Positions 43,552 through 56,010 of a DNA stretch of 64,000 nt are shown here, one piece after another. The position numbers and the translations under genes are program-made. Under the pieces are notes generated by a model. It was not told the DNA's origin and searched no databases. It saw only the letters and a program-made list of their open reading frames with translations. Each line of letters opens with the position of its first letter. Position 1 is the first letter of the stretch. This stretch comes from Agrobacterium tumefaciens. GTDB lineage: Bacteria; Pseudomonadota; Alphaproteobacteria; Rhizobiales; Rhizobiaceae. The DNA lies in contig NZ_CP072308.1 in assembly GCF_017726655.1 (NCBI RefSeq), positions 2,802,001-2,866,000 of the forward strand, written 5' to 3'.

Positions 43552-44526
43552 TTATTCCGCTGCAACTGCAAGCGGTTGATGCGCGGTGAGGTAACGTTCC
43601 GCTTCCAGCGCCGCCATGCAGCCCATCCCGGCGGCAGTGATCGCCTGACGATAGATGTCGTCGGTGACGTCGCCGGCGGCAAAGATGCCTTCCACGTCGG
43701 TGGCGGTGGAATCGGGGGCCGTCCACATATAGCCATTGTCCTTCAGCTTCACCTTGCCCTTGAAGAGTTCGACCGCGGGGGCGTGGCCGATGGCGACGAA
43801 GACGCCATCAACAGGCATGTCGTTGATCGCGCCCGTCCTGGTGTCACGCAGCTTCACGCCGGAAACGGAAGGTGGCATTGGCGGCTTTGCCGGCGCACCG
43901 GTAATTTCAGCGACTTCCGTGTTCCAGAGGATGTTGACGTTTTCCTTGGCGAACAAGCGCTCCTGCAGGATTTTTTCCGAACGGAAGCTGTCGCGACGGT
44001 GCACGACCGTCACGGATTTGGCGATATGGGCGAGATAGAGCGCCTCTTCCACGGCGGAATTGCCGCCGCCGACCACGATCACATCCTTGTTGCGATAGAA
44101 GAAGCCATCGCAGGTGGCGCAGGCGGAAACGCCAAAACCCTGGAAATGCTGCTCGCTCTCAATGCCGAGCCACTTGGCCTTGGCGCCGGTGGCGATGATC
44201 AGCGTATCGGCGGTCCAGACCTGACCGGAATCGGTTTTGACCACGAACGGCCGCACGTTGGTTTCGACTTCGGTCACGAGGTCGCTGACGATTTCCGCGC
44301 CCACATGGGTTGCCTGCTTCAGCATCTGGTCCATCAGCCAGGGACCCTGGATGGGATCGGCAAAGCCCGGATAGTTCTCGACATCGGTGGTGATCATCAA
44401 CTGACCGCCCTGTTCCATGCCGGCAATCAGCACGGGTTTCAGCATGGCGCGGGCGGCGTAGATCGCTGCCGTGTATCCGGCGGGACCGGAGCCAATGATC
44501 AATACCTTCGTGTGGCGGGCAGTCAT
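43552..44526 (-). CDS. trxB: Thioredoxin reductase
   Basis: 324 residues, an FAD/NADPH enzyme. FAD motif GSGPAGYTAAIYAARA at the start, redox-active CATC in SACATCDGFF, NADPH motif VVGGGNSAVEEALYL and C-terminal GIFAAGDVTD. It keeps thioredoxin reduced in the cytosol. ATG at 44526 follows GAGAAGGAAGG; an in-frame extension of six codons upstream is not conserved. It is the first gene of the trxB-lsrB unit and is divergent from the Lrp gene. Confidence 0.95.
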   Translation of the reverse strand: MTARHTKVLIIGSGPAGYTAAIYAARAMLKPVLIAGMEQGGQLMITTDVENYPGFADPIQGPWLMDQMLKQATHVGAEIVSDLVTEVETNVRPFVVKTDSGQVWTADTLIIATGAKAKWLGIESEQHFQGFGVSACATCDGFFYRNKDVIVVGGGNSAVEEALYLAHIAKSVTVVHRRDSFRSEKILQERLFAKENVNILWNTEVAEITGAPAKPPMPPSVSGVKLRDTRTGAINDMPVDGVFVAIGHAPAVELFKGKVKLKDNGYMWTAPDSTATDVEGIFAAGDVTDDIYRQAITAAGMGCMAALEAERYLTAHQPLAVAAE

Positions 44527-44774
44527 GGAAACCTTCCTTCTCAATAACGGGCCTTTGCGCCATGCACTCCAGCCGCAGGACGGCGGACGGGCCGCAACCC
44601 CTTCGTTGCCCGGTATTTAAGGTTGTCTAGTGTCTTTATTCAAGGGCAGCCTTGCGTTACCAACAAGGCAGTTGTGGATGTCTGCGCAATTTTGTGACCG
44701 GACAGCGTCATAATGTTGCGAATCCCGCGCCGGATAGTACAAGGAAGTTCTCCACCTTAACGAGGTACTCTTTC

Positions 44775-45242
44775 GTGACCAGCGTCGAACTCGATGCCAT
44801 CGATCTGAAAATCCTGCGCGAATTGCAGCGCGACGGGCGCATGACCAATGTGGAACTCGCCGAGCGGGTCGGCATCTCCGCTCCCCCGTGCCTGAGACGC
44901 GTTCGCAAGCTGGAAGAGGCGGGCGTGATCGAGGGATATCACGCCATGTTGAATGCCCCGAAGCTCGGTTTCGATCTTGTCGCCTTCTGCATGATCGGCC
45001 TCAAGCGACAGTCGGACAGCAATCTGAAGGCTTTCGCGGCGGCAACCGCCGGCTGGTCACTGGTGCGGCAGGCCTGGATGGTCTCAGGCGAAAGCGACTT
45101 CCTGCTGCATTGCGTGGCAAAAAACCTGACGGAGTTTCAGGATTTCGTCATCGAGGTCCTGACCGCGGATGAGAACGTCGACACGGTGCGCACGATGCTG
45201 ACCATCCGTCAGGTCAAGCGCGTCGGCCTCGTGGAAATCTGA
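44775..45242 (+). CDS. Lrp/AsnC-family transcriptional regulator
   Basis: 155 residues from the GTG at 44775, whose sequence VTSVELDAIDLKILRELQRDGRM is the normal start of Lrp-type proteins. Helix-turn-helix: NVELAERVGISAPPCLRRVRKLEEAGVI. The C-terminal RAM ligand domain (AWMVSGESDFLLH) senses an amino acid. The 248-bp space to trxB holds both promoters. The target is probably amino-acid metabolism; no partner gene is adjacent. Confidence 0.9.
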   Translation: MTSVELDAIDLKILRELQRDGRMTNVELAERVGISAPPCLRRVRKLEEAGVIEGYHAMLNAPKLGFDLVAFCMIGLKRQSDSNLKAFAAATAGWSLVRQAWMVSGESDFLLHCVAKNLTEFQDFVIEVLTADENVDTVRTMLTIRQVKRVGLVEI

Positions 45243-45275
45243 TCCGAACCTGTCGCAGTTGACGCGCTGGCCGCG

Positions 45276-46331
45276 TCACGCACGCCGTAGGGCGTCGTAG
45301 ACGTCGCCCAGGCTGGCCGCTTCTTTTTCAAGCGGAAAAGCCCTGCGGACATGGGCGAGCCCGGCGCTGCCATGAGCCTTTGCGCGATCGGGATCGGCGA
45401 GATAGGGCTTTATCGCATCGCGGAGTGCTGGGTAATCTCCCGCCGCGACAACGGCGCCGGTCTGGCCCTCAACAATCATTTCTTCATAGGCGCCGGCATT
45501 GCTCGCAACCACGGCTGTCTGCGAGGCCATGGCTTCGAGCGGCGTGAGACCGAAACCTTCGTTGCGCGATGGCGCCACGTAAAGGCTCAAGCGCCGGTAC
45601 CACGGCTTGATGTCGTCAACCTCGCCCTGAAAGACGATACGCTCCGCCAGGCCGGCCGCTTCGACATCGGCGACGAGCTTGTCGCCAAAATCCGTGTGTT
45701 CCTTCGTCACCCGCCCGGAAACAACCGCCGTCCACTCAGGGTAATGCGGCAACAGTTCGATCATCGCACGCACGAACAGGTCCGTGCCCTTCTGATGGCG
45801 CACGCGTCCGAAGCAGCCGATGAGATAGTGTCCGGGCAGGCCCGCTGCTGCCATCGTGTCGTCCGGACCCGCTGGGGGATGGAAGAGATCGGTATCGACG
45901 CCGTGCATGACGACTCGATGCGGCACTTCCAGAAACGAGCCGGAACGGCCGTTGGTGGCAACAACGGCATCCATCTTCGAAATCAGGAAGCGCGTATAGG
46001 CGGAATGACGCCTCTGCGCCGCTGAGGTAAAGAGCAGCTTCACCTTCATGCGCAGCACATCCCGCATGATGATGCCGGGCAGCATTTCCAGGTTACGGCG
46101 TGCATGCCATACGCGCGGGCCGCCAAACGGGCCATTTCGCCATAGCTGCCAAAGGTCGCGAAAGCGAACATGCGGCAGATGCGGCGGCAGACCGGGGCCG
46201 ATGACGGCGACCTTCTGCCCCAGCCGGTTCTGCACCGGTATCAGTTGAACGATGGTGGAGGTTACGCCGGAGAGCCTGCGCTTGAAATTTGGCGCAAGCA
46301 CCTGCACATCTTTCAGACTGACGTTGGACAA
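45276..46331 (-). CDS. lpcC: LPS core mannosyltransferase LpcC-like (GT4)
   Basis: 351 residues of GT-B fold, family 4. The N-terminus VLAPNFKRRLSGVTST matches LpcC of Rhizobium leguminosarum. The donor-binding half contains CFGRVRHQKGTDLFVRA and the retaining GT4 E-x7-E motif in SRNEGFGLTPLEAM. LpcC adds mannose from GDP-mannose to the inner Kdo of the LPS core at the cytoplasmic membrane. It is placed next to greA as in other Rhizobiaceae. I infer LpcC from this similarity. Confidence 0.85.
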   Translation of the reverse strand: MSNVSLKDVQVLAPNFKRRLSGVTSTIVQLIPVQNRLGQKVAVIGPGLPPHLPHVRFRDLWQLWRNGPFGGPRVWHARRNLEMLPGIIMRDVLRMKVKLLFTSAAQRRHSAYTRFLISKMDAVVATNGRSGSFLEVPHRVVMHGVDTDLFHPPAGPDDTMAAAGLPGHYLIGCFGRVRHQKGTDLFVRAMIELLPHYPEWTAVVSGRVTKEHTDFGDKLVADVEAAGLAERIVFQGEVDDIKPWYRRLSLYVAPSRNEGFGLTPLEAMASQTAVVASNAGAYEEMIVEGQTGAVVAAGDYPALRDAIKPYLADPDRAKAHGSAGLAHVRRAFPLEKEAASLGDVYDALRRA

Positions 46332-46372
46332 GCTCGGCTTCCGTCTCTGCGGCTGATTTTAGAAATCTGTGG

Positions 46373-46405
46373 CGCTAAAAAACAATGCGCCCGGATGGGC
46401 GCATT
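46373..46405 (-). terminator. Rho-independent terminator of greA
   Basis: AATGCGCCC (46384-46392) pairs with GGGCGCATT (46397-46405), with a 4-nt loop. The minus-strand tail is GTTTTTTAGC. It lies just past the greA stop and before the lpcC start, so lpcC has its own promoter. Confidence 0.85.
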
Positions 46406-46417
46406 GCATGGGGCTGA

Positions 46418-46894
46418 TCAGCCCCACTGAACCGCGAGAATTTCGTAGCCCTTGGCGCCGCCAGGCGCGTTGACTTCGATGCTGTCGCCGACTTCCTTGC
46501 CGATCAGGGCGCGGGCGATGGGGGAAGAGATGGAGATGCGGCCGGCCTTCACGTCGGCCTCCTGATCGCCGACGATCTGGTAGGTCTTTTCCTCATCGCT
46601 GTCTTCGTCAACCAGCTTGACCGTGGCGCCGAACTTGATCTTCGAGCCCGACATTTTCGACAGGTCGATGACTTCGGCGCGCGCCGTCAGGTCCTCGAGT
46701 TCGGTGATGCGGCCTTCATTGTGGCTCTGGGCTTCCTTGGCAGCATGGTACTCGGCATTTTCCGAAAGGTCGCCGTGAGCGCGCGCTTCCGCAATCGCCT
46801 CGATGATACGGGGGCGTTCCTCCTGCTGACGCCAGCGAAGCTCCTCCTGAAGCTTGACGAATCCACCCTGAGTCATCGGTACTTTTTCTACCAT
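46418..46894 (-). CDS. greA: Transcription elongation factor GreA
   Basis: 158 residues: an N-terminal coiled coil (1-75) with the tip [15 protein letters not shown], whose acidic residues stimulate RNA cleavage in backtracked RNA polymerase, and a C-terminal FKBP-like domain ending [19 protein letters not shown] at 46894 follows GAAGGATAAAAAA. Upstream in-frame codons are not conserved. Confidence 0.95.
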   Translation of the reverse strand: MVEKVPMTQGGFVKLQEELRWRQQEERPRIIEAIAEARAHGDLSENAEYHAAKEAQSHNEGRITELEDLTARAEVIDLSKMSGSKIKFGATVKLVDEDSDEEKTYQIVGDQEADVKAGRISISSPIARALIGKEVGDSIEVNAPGGAKGYEILAVQWG

Positions 46895-47094
46895 TTTTTT
46901 ATCCTTCGCATTCCGGTCGCTATACTTGCAGACACAAAAAGAAACAGGTTCCGGAGAGGAACTCCGGAACCATGCCAAAATCAAATCTGAGCCGACTATA
47001 TCAGAAGACGACCGCGAAAGGCCAGCAAATTTCAGGCGTGATTATTCCATAATATTATCAATATCTTGTTCCCCAAGATTGACAATCTTCAATA

Positions 47095-47109
47095 GAACAT
47101 ATAGAGAAC
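47095..47109. promoter_or_regulatory. LexA (SOS) box
   Basis: GAACATATAGAGAAC fits the alphaproteobacterial LexA site GTTC-N7-GTTC exactly, read on the minus strand. It sits 6 bp before the ATG of the radical SAM gene, in an AT-rich promoter region, a position where bound LexA would block transcription or its early steps. Confidence 0.75.
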
Positions 47110-47115
47110 ATACCC

Positions 47116-48348
47116 ATGAAGAAGTCGATCAGGCAACGGCTGGCCATTCTCTCCGACGCGGCGAAGTACGACGCGTCCTGCGCATCGAGTGGCACGACCA
47201 AACGAAACTCTGCAGCATCAGGCGGTTTGGGTTCCACGGAAGGGTCGGGCATTTGCCATGCTTACGCTCCCGATGGACGCTGCATTTCGCTCCTGAAGAT
47301 CTTGCTCACCAATTTCTGCATTTATGATTGTGCCTATTGCATCAACCGGTCGTCCAGCAATGTGGAGCGGGCGCGCTTCACGCCGGAAGAAGTGGTCTGG
47401 CTTACGCTCGAGTTCTACCGGCGCAACTACATTGAGGGGCTTTTCCTGTCGTCGGGCATCATCCGGTCGTCAGATCATACGATGGAAGAGATGGTTCGCG
47501 TTGCTCGCGAGTTGCGCGTGACGCATGGTTTTCGCGGTTACATCCATCTGAAATCCATTCCGGAAGCATCGCCCAAACTCATCGAGGAGGCTGGGCTTTA
47601 TGCGGACCGCCTTTCGATCAATATCGAATTGCCAACCGACAGCGGTATTGGCCGGTTCGCACCGGAGAAGCAGCCGGCCAACATCCGCCGCTCGATGGCT
47701 GATATCCGGTTGAAGATAGAGGAGGCGGGGGAGCCAACTGTCAGGACGAGAAAGATCAAGCGTTTTGCCCCGGCCGGGCAGAGCACGCAGATGATCGTGG
47801 GTGCCGATGGGGCTGACGACAGCACCATTCTCTCCACTAGCGCCCGGCTCTATGGCAGCTACGGCTTGCGACGCGTCTATTATTCGGCCTTCAGCCCCAT
47901 TCCGGACTCATCGAAAAACCTGCCGCTCATCAAGCCGCCGCTGATGCGGGAGCACAGGCTTTACCAGGCCGATTGGCTTTATCGTTTTTACGGTTTCGAT
48001 ATCGGCGAAATCACGGCGATCGGCGGAGACGGCATGCTGGATCTCGATATTGATCCGAAGCTTGCCTGGGCGTTGAAACATCGTGAGCGGTTTCCCGTGG
48101 ATATCAACGTTGCAGATCGTGAAATCCTCCTGCGTGTCCCTGGTTTCGGCACGAAGACGGTCGCGTCCATCCTGTCTTCGCGGCGCTTCCGGCGGTTAAG
48201 GCTGGAGGATGTCGCCCGCTTTGGCGTTTCTCTCAAGAAGGTGAAGGCTTTTATCGTTGCGGAGGGCTGGACGCCGGGCAAGCTGACCGAGCGGCCGGAT
48301 CTGCGCGCCATGTTTGCGCCGCAGCCTGAACAATTGTCGCTTCTGTGA
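47116..48348 (+). CDS. Radical SAM protein of the putative DNA modification/repair family
   Basis: 410 residues. The iron-sulphur motif C-x3-C-x2-C is at Cys68, 72, 75 (NFCIYDCAYCINR). The radical SAM barrel spans about 45-310, and a helix-hairpin-helix DNA-binding motif lies near 330-380 (VADREILLRVPGFGTKTVASIL). This is the family annotated as putative DNA modification/repair radical SAM protein, nearly always next to a UdgX-type uracil-DNA glycosylase as here. The reaction is unknown. A LexA box precedes the ATG, linking the pair to the SOS response. Its stop overlaps the next start (TGATG). Confidence 0.9.
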   Translation: MKKSIRQRLAILSDAAKYDASCASSGTTKRNSAASGGLGSTEGSGICHAYAPDGRCISLLKILLTNFCIYDCAYCINRSSSNVERARFTPEEVVWLTLEFYRRNYIEGLFLSSGIIRSSDHTMEEMVRVARELRVTHGFRGYIHLKSIPEASPKLIEEAGLYADRLSINIELPTDSGIGRFAPEKQPANIRRSMADIRLKIEEAGEPTVRTRKIKRFAPAGQSTQMIVGADGADDSTILSTSARLYGSYGLRRVYYSAFSPIPDSSKNLPLIKPPLMREHRLYQADWLYRFYGFDIGEITAIGGDGMLDLDIDPKLAWALKHRERFPVDINVADREILLRVPGFGTKTVASILSSRRFRRLRLEDVARFGVSLKKVKAFIVAEGWTPGKLTERPDLRAMFAPQPEQLSLL

Positions 48349-49796
48349 TGTATGGGCCGATCCTTGAAGGGCGGGGCGAGTTTGGCGAGTGGCGGGACGC
48401 TGCCCGGGCGGCACTTGCCGGGGATATCCCACCCGAGCGGATCGACTGGCGGTTACGCGGGGACATGGCCGGGTTGCTGGACTTTGCCGGCGATCCTCTC
48501 CCTCCGTTCAAGCCGGGCACTGCCGAGATTTCCGTGCCGGCTTCGTTTGTTGCGCTTGCGCAGGCGGTCATCTGCCACAGCGATCCCGGGCGGTTTGCTC
48601 TGCTTTACAGGCTGTTGTGGCGGCTGAGGCAGGATCGCGCCCTGTTGCAGTTCAAGTCGGACCCAGATGTCGCCGAGGCGCGGCTACTGGAGAAATCGGT
48701 GCGCCGCGACTGTCACAAGATGACGGCTTTCGTTCGTTTCAAGGAGTTGCCTCTGCCGCAAGGGCAGGGTGGGCGGCGGCGGTTTATAGCCTGGTTTGAG
48801 CCGGACCATTTCATCGTGGAGCGGACAGCGCCGTTTTTTCAGCGCCGATTTACCGACATGGACTGGCTGATCGCCACGCCGCACGGGTCTGCGCGTTGGG
48901 ATGGGACCGCGCTTCAGACGTCGCGGCAGCCAGCCGAGAAGCCCGATCTCACCGATGAGACGGATGAACTATGGCGGACCTATTACGCCAATATATTCAA
49001 TCCGGCGCGTCTCAAAATCAAAGCCATGACGGCGGAAATGCCGAAAAAATACTGGAAGAACCTGCCCGAGGCCGATCTCATTCCCGACCTTATTCTCGGC
49101 GCGGAGGCGCGGGTGCTGGAGATGGCTGCCAAGGCGGCAAGCCAGCCACAGCCGTTTCACCATAGGCTGCAGGCGGCAGCGGCTGCGCGTGAGATGCCGC
49201 AACCGATGCCTGATGGCACGCTCACCTCGCTGGCGCGGGAGGCAAGTCATTGCACGCGCTGCCCGTTGCATTGCAATGCCACTCAGACGGTATTCGGCGC
49301 CGGTCCTGAAAACGCAAAGATCATGATCGTTGGCGAGCAACCCGGTGATCACGAGGATCTTGCAGGCAAACCCTTTGTCGGTCCCGCTGGCCAGCTTTTT
49401 GATCGCACGCTTGCCGAGGTCGGCATCGAGCGCAACAGCCTTTACGTCACCAATGCCGTCAAACACTTCAAATATGAATCCCGCGGCAAACGGCGCATTC
49501 ACCAGCGGCCGAATGCCGGTGAAGTTGAGCAGTGCCGTTGGTGGCTCAATCAGGAAATCGCGCTCGTGCGGCCGAAGCTCATCGTCGCCATGGGTGCGAC
49601 GGCGCATTACGCACTGACCGGCAGCAAGGAGAAAGTCACGGAGTTGCGCGGTCGTCCGCTGCCGATGGACGAGGGCAGGACGCTTTTTATCACCGTGCAC
49701 CCTTCCTATCTTCTTCGCATCCCCGATGCACAGCGAAAAGATATGGAAATGACGAAATTCAAGAATGATATGCGTTATGTAAGTAAATTCGAATAA
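48348..49796 (+). CDS. udgX: UdgX-type uracil-DNA glycosylase with N-terminal DUF4130 domain
   Basis: 482 residues, a fusion of two domains. Residues 1-250 are the DUF4130/TIGR03915 type (WRLRQDRALLQFKSDPDV, FVRFKE, FFQRRFTDMDW). Residues about 285-482 are the uracil-DNA glycosylase fold with FeS cysteines (HCTRCPLHC), active-site GEQPGDHEDLAGKPFVGPAG and the UdgX-specific loop KRRIHQRP. In known UdgX proteins that histidine forms a covalent bond with the sugar after uracil removal, giving a suicide complex. The ATG at 48348 overlaps the stop of the radical SAM gene. It is probably co-induced with it by DNA damage. Confidence 0.93.
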   Translation: MYGPILEGRGEFGEWRDAARAALAGDIPPERIDWRLRGDMAGLLDFAGDPLPPFKPGTAEISVPASFVALAQAVICHSDPGRFALLYRLLWRLRQDRALLQFKSDPDVAEARLLEKSVRRDCHKMTAFVRFKELPLPQGQGGRRRFIAWFEPDHFIVERTAPFFQRRFTDMDWLIATPHGSARWDGTALQTSRQPAEKPDLTDETDELWRTYYANIFNPARLKIKAMTAEMPKKYWKNLPEADLIPDLILGAEARVLEMAAKAASQPQPFHHRLQAAAAAREMPQPMPDGTLTSLAREASHCTRCPLHCNATQTVFGAGPENAKIMIVGEQPGDHEDLAGKPFVGPAGQLFDRTLAEVGIERNSLYVTNAVKHFKYESRGKRRIHQRPNAGEVEQCRWWLNQEIALVRPKLIVAMGATAHYALTGSKEKVTELRGRPLPMDEGRTLFITVHPSYLLRIPDAQRKDMEMTKFKNDMRYVSKFE

Positions 49797-49933
49797 ATTT
49801 ACGTTCTGGATTGCCTTTATTCATGACAGAACCCGCGGCGCGTGTTTTTACGTGTCGTTAAGTTTTCGTTTTAATTGAAACTTATGCGATTCATTTTATA
49901 TGTCCCGTCAAAATATTTACAGATGGACATATT

Positions 49934-51073
49934 ATGCTTGGCGAACTTGACCTTGCAACAGTCATTTTGATGCAGAAATGCTCCTATATCGTGGGCCTGT
50001 TGAGTTTCATCTATTTGATGCTGACCAACAGGGGGCTGCGTGGCCCCATTACGCTGGCGGCGGGTTTTGCGGCAATGACGGTGGGCTCCACGCTTGCCGG
50101 CTATGGCGAGTGGAAAATCGTGCCGCCCGCCGTGTGGCAGCTCGGCAGCGTCATCTTCGGCATCGCGGGTTACATGCTGATCTGGCTCGGCCTGAAGACA
50201 CTGAGCGATGGGCGAAGGGTGACGCGCAAGACCTTGATGATGACCTGTCTCGTCGCCGTGATCGGCATCATCATTGCCTTCCAGGTGGCGGAGAACAATG
50301 CGTTGCGCGCGATGCTCTTCAACGCATGCGCGGCGCTGGCCTATCTTAGTGCAGCATGGGTGCTGCTTATCGGTTGGCAGAAGGAGCCGCTGCTTTCGCG
50401 TGTTGCTCTTGGTGTCATCACCGGTCTTTCCGGGCTGATTTCGCTTTCAGTGGTCAAAGGCCTGCTTTCGCCCTCCCTCGCCTCCATCAACATCGTCAAT
50501 GCGTTTTTCCTCATCATCATGCTGAATTTTGCGATCGCTCTCTTCGTGATGATGCTGGTTGCGGAACGCTCCGAACGAAAACTCCTGGTGCTTGCCAATA
50601 CCGATCCGCTCACGGGCGTGAAGAACAGGCGCTATTTCTTCCAGACGATGCCGGCAAAGCCTGAACCGACAGACGCGGCGATGCTGCTGGATATCGATCA
50701 CTTCAAGTCCATCAACGATCGTTTCGGCCATGCGGTCGGAGATAGCGTGCTGCAGGAAGTGGCGAAGCGCATTGGCGGCAGTATCAGGGGAGGGGACGTG
50801 CTCGCCCGATATGGCGGCGAAGAGTTTATCATTTTTCTTCCCAGCGCAGGCAGCGAACGGGCCACGATGATCGGAGAGCGCATTCGCAACGCGGTCGCTT
50901 TAAACGAAGTGGATTGTGGCGGGTTGCGGATCGCCGTGACCATCAGCATCGGCGTCGCCACGGGCGGCGAGACGGATTGCGATCTCCAGGCACTGGCCGA
51001 GATGGCTGACCGCGCGCTCTATCGGGCCAAGAGCGAAGGCCGAAACTGTGTGCGCGAAGCGCTGGCCGCCTGA
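49934..51073 (+). CDS. Membrane diguanylate cyclase (GGDEF only)
   Basis: 379 residues. Residues 1-205 form about seven membrane segments (a sensor domain without a named family, rich in Leu/Ile), and residues 210-375 form the GGDEF domain with the active-site variant YGGEEF, which is fully catalytic in other proteins. The RxxD inhibitory site four residues before the GGEEF motif is not evident, so product inhibition may be absent. No EAL domain is present. The single gene has an AT-rich promoter region in front (49797-49933). Confidence 0.9.
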   Translation: MLGELDLATVILMQKCSYIVGLLSFIYLMLTNRGLRGPITLAAGFAAMTVGSTLAGYGEWKIVPPAVWQLGSVIFGIAGYMLIWLGLKTLSDGRRVTRKTLMMTCLVAVIGIIIAFQVAENNALRAMLFNACAALAYLSAAWVLLIGWQKEPLLSRVALGVITGLSGLISLSVVKGLLSPSLASINIVNAFFLIIMLNFAIALFVMMLVAERSERKLLVLANTDPLTGVKNRRYFFQTMPAKPEPTDAAMLLDIDHFKSINDRFGHAVGDSVLQEVAKRIGGSIRGGDVLARYGGEEFIIFLPSAGSERATMIGERIRNAVALNEVDCGGLRIAVTISIGVATGGETDCDLQALAEMADRALYRAKSEGRNCVREALAA

Positions 51074-51124
51074 AGAACTCCAGTGCAGACATGGTCATGC
51101 ATCAGTATGTTCTCGTCGCGGCGG

Positions 51125-51313
51125 CTACGACCCGTCGTCGCTCTTGCCCAGCACGCCCCGCCGGGAGAGCGCTTCGCGCAGCAGGATTTCGATCTGAGCG
51201 TTGACGCTCCGCAAGTCTGAACTTGCAGAGCGTTTGACCGCTTCGAGAATTTTAGGTTCGATCCGGAGCGGAAATGCTGTTCGCTCGGGACCGGGCGGGC
51301 GCCCTGCCATCAT
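51125..51313 (-). CDS. Arc-type ribbon-helix-helix DNA-binding protein
   Basis: 62 residues. FPLRIEPKILEAVKRSASSDLRSVNAQIEILLREAL is a complete ribbon-helix-helix fold with the beta-strand FPLRI that contacts DNA. It is encoded 2 bp after the SPFH gene (TAAAAATG) in the same operon. A perfect 16-bp palindrome lies over the operon promoter and suggests autorepression. Not a toxin-antitoxin pair as far as I can see, since the partner is an SPFH membrane protein. Confidence 0.85.
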   Translation of the reverse strand: MMAGRPPGPERTAFPLRIEPKILEAVKRSASSDLRSVNAQIEILLREALSRRGVLGKSDDGS

Positions 51314-51315
51314 TT

Positions 51316-52233
51316 TTATCCGTACAATGTTCCGGCGTTGATAACCGGCGTTGCGTCCTTTTCGCCGACGAGGACGACAAGCATGTTGGAGACCATGGCG
51401 GCCTGACGTTCGTGGTCGATTTCGATGTTCTTCTCTTTCAAGCCCATAAGCGCTTCCTTTACAAGCTCAACGGCACCCTTGACGATCGTGCGTCGCGCCG
51501 CGATGACCGCCGCCGCCTGCTGGCGTCGCAGCATGGAGCTTGCGATTTCCGGTGCGTAGGCAAGGTGCGTGATGCGCGCGTCGGTGACCTCGATGCCCGC
51601 GGCGGCGACCCGATTGCGCAGTTCAGCAACGAGGTTGACGGTTATATCTTCCCCGCCATCGCGCAGCGAAACGATAGCCTGAGCGCCAGATCCCTCGTCA
51701 CCTCCTGACCAGTTGTCATAAGGGTGCTGGCTGGCGATTTTGCGAAGGGCGGTTTCTGCCTGCATGGCGACGAAATTCTTGAAATCGTCGACTTCCAGAA
51801 GCGCCTTTGCGCAATCTCCGACATGCCAAACAAGCGCGGCTCCGATCTCGATGGGATTGCCCGCCGCATCATTGACCTTGATCGATTCAATGTGGTGGGT
51901 CTGGAGACGACGGGAGATACGCTGAATGCTGAAGAAGGGATTCATCCAGCGAAGCCCGGCCGACTGATCGGTGCCCTGATATTTGCCGAAGAGGGTAAAG
52001 ACCGCGCTTTCGTTCGGCTGGATCATGAAGACGCCGAAGCCGATGAAGACCGCGACGCCAATCAGCAGGGCCGAGACCAGCAGTGGCAGGAAGGAAAACG
52101 CGCCGAACGACTGCCAGATATGGATCTGATAAGCGAGCATGCCGATGGCAATGGCGATCGCCGCAATGATGAGACTGACGGCAACATAGCCGTGGTGGGT
52201 GGAAACCGGTTTATCTGTAATAGAAGACGACAT
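51316..52233 (-). CDS. SPFH/prohibitin-domain membrane protein
   Basis: 305 residues: two hydrophobic segments near the N-terminus (18-36 and 45-72) and an SPFH/band 7 domain (about 75-255) with VFMIQPNESAVFTLFGKYQGT, then a coiled-coil region (ASSMLRRQQAAAVIAARRTIVKGAVEL). Such proteins form membrane rings that organise lipid domains or protect proteases such as FtsH. It is the first gene of a two-gene operon with a ribbon-helix-helix regulator. Its specific role is unknown. Confidence 0.88.
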   Translation of the reverse strand: MSSSITDKPVSTHHGYVAVSLIIAAIAIAIGMLAYQIHIWQSFGAFSFLPLLVSALLIGVAVFIGFGVFMIQPNESAVFTLFGKYQGTDQSAGLRWMNPFFSIQRISRRLQTHHIESIKVNDAAGNPIEIGAALVWHVGDCAKALLEVDDFKNFVAMQAETALRKIASQHPYDNWSGGDEGSGAQAIVSLRDGGEDITVNLVAELRNRVAAAGIEVTDARITHLAYAPEIASSMLRRQQAAAVIAARRTIVKGAVELVKEALMGLKEKNIEIDHERQAAMVSNMLVVLVGEKDATPVINAGTLYG

Positions 52234-52257
52234 GAAAACCTCATAAAAAATGATGTA

Positions 52258-52288
52258 TTTATGATATCATAAATTGGTGTCGTATCAA
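52258..52288 (-). promoter_or_regulatory. Promoter with palindromic operator for the SPFH/RHH operon
   Basis: On the minus strand TTGATA (52283-52288), 16 bp, TATCAT (52261-52266). The perfect palindrome TTTATGATATCATAAA (52258-52273) lies across the -10 box. It has TGAT-ATCA symmetry typical of ribbon-helix-helix sites. Confidence 0.6.
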
Positions 52289-52464
52289 GACGGTTGTTGA
52301 GGCTGATTGCTTTTGAAGGGCCTAGCGCGTCAACATTGCCGCTGACGCATGGTCGGTTCATTTAAAGGAACCGCGTTATCCGGTCTTGCAGACCTCACTG
52401 CCGGCGATGCGCGGGGATCGCGGTCTTGATACCGCTGCCGGATGACCGCTGGATTACGCAATGG

Positions 52465-52498
52465 AAAACGCCGCGAGCCCGGTGGCTCGCGGCGTTTT
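52465..52498. terminator. Terminator of carB, bidirectional
   Basis: A perfect 15-bp stem (AAAACGCCGCGAGCC at 52465-52479 with GGCTCGCGGCGTTTT at 52484-52498, CGGT loop) with A/T-rich ends on both sides, 23 bp past the carB stop. Confidence 0.9.
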
Positions 52499-52521
52499 AT
52501 AGAGGGCTGAACTCTGACTAC

Positions 52522-56010
<3,489 letters not shown>

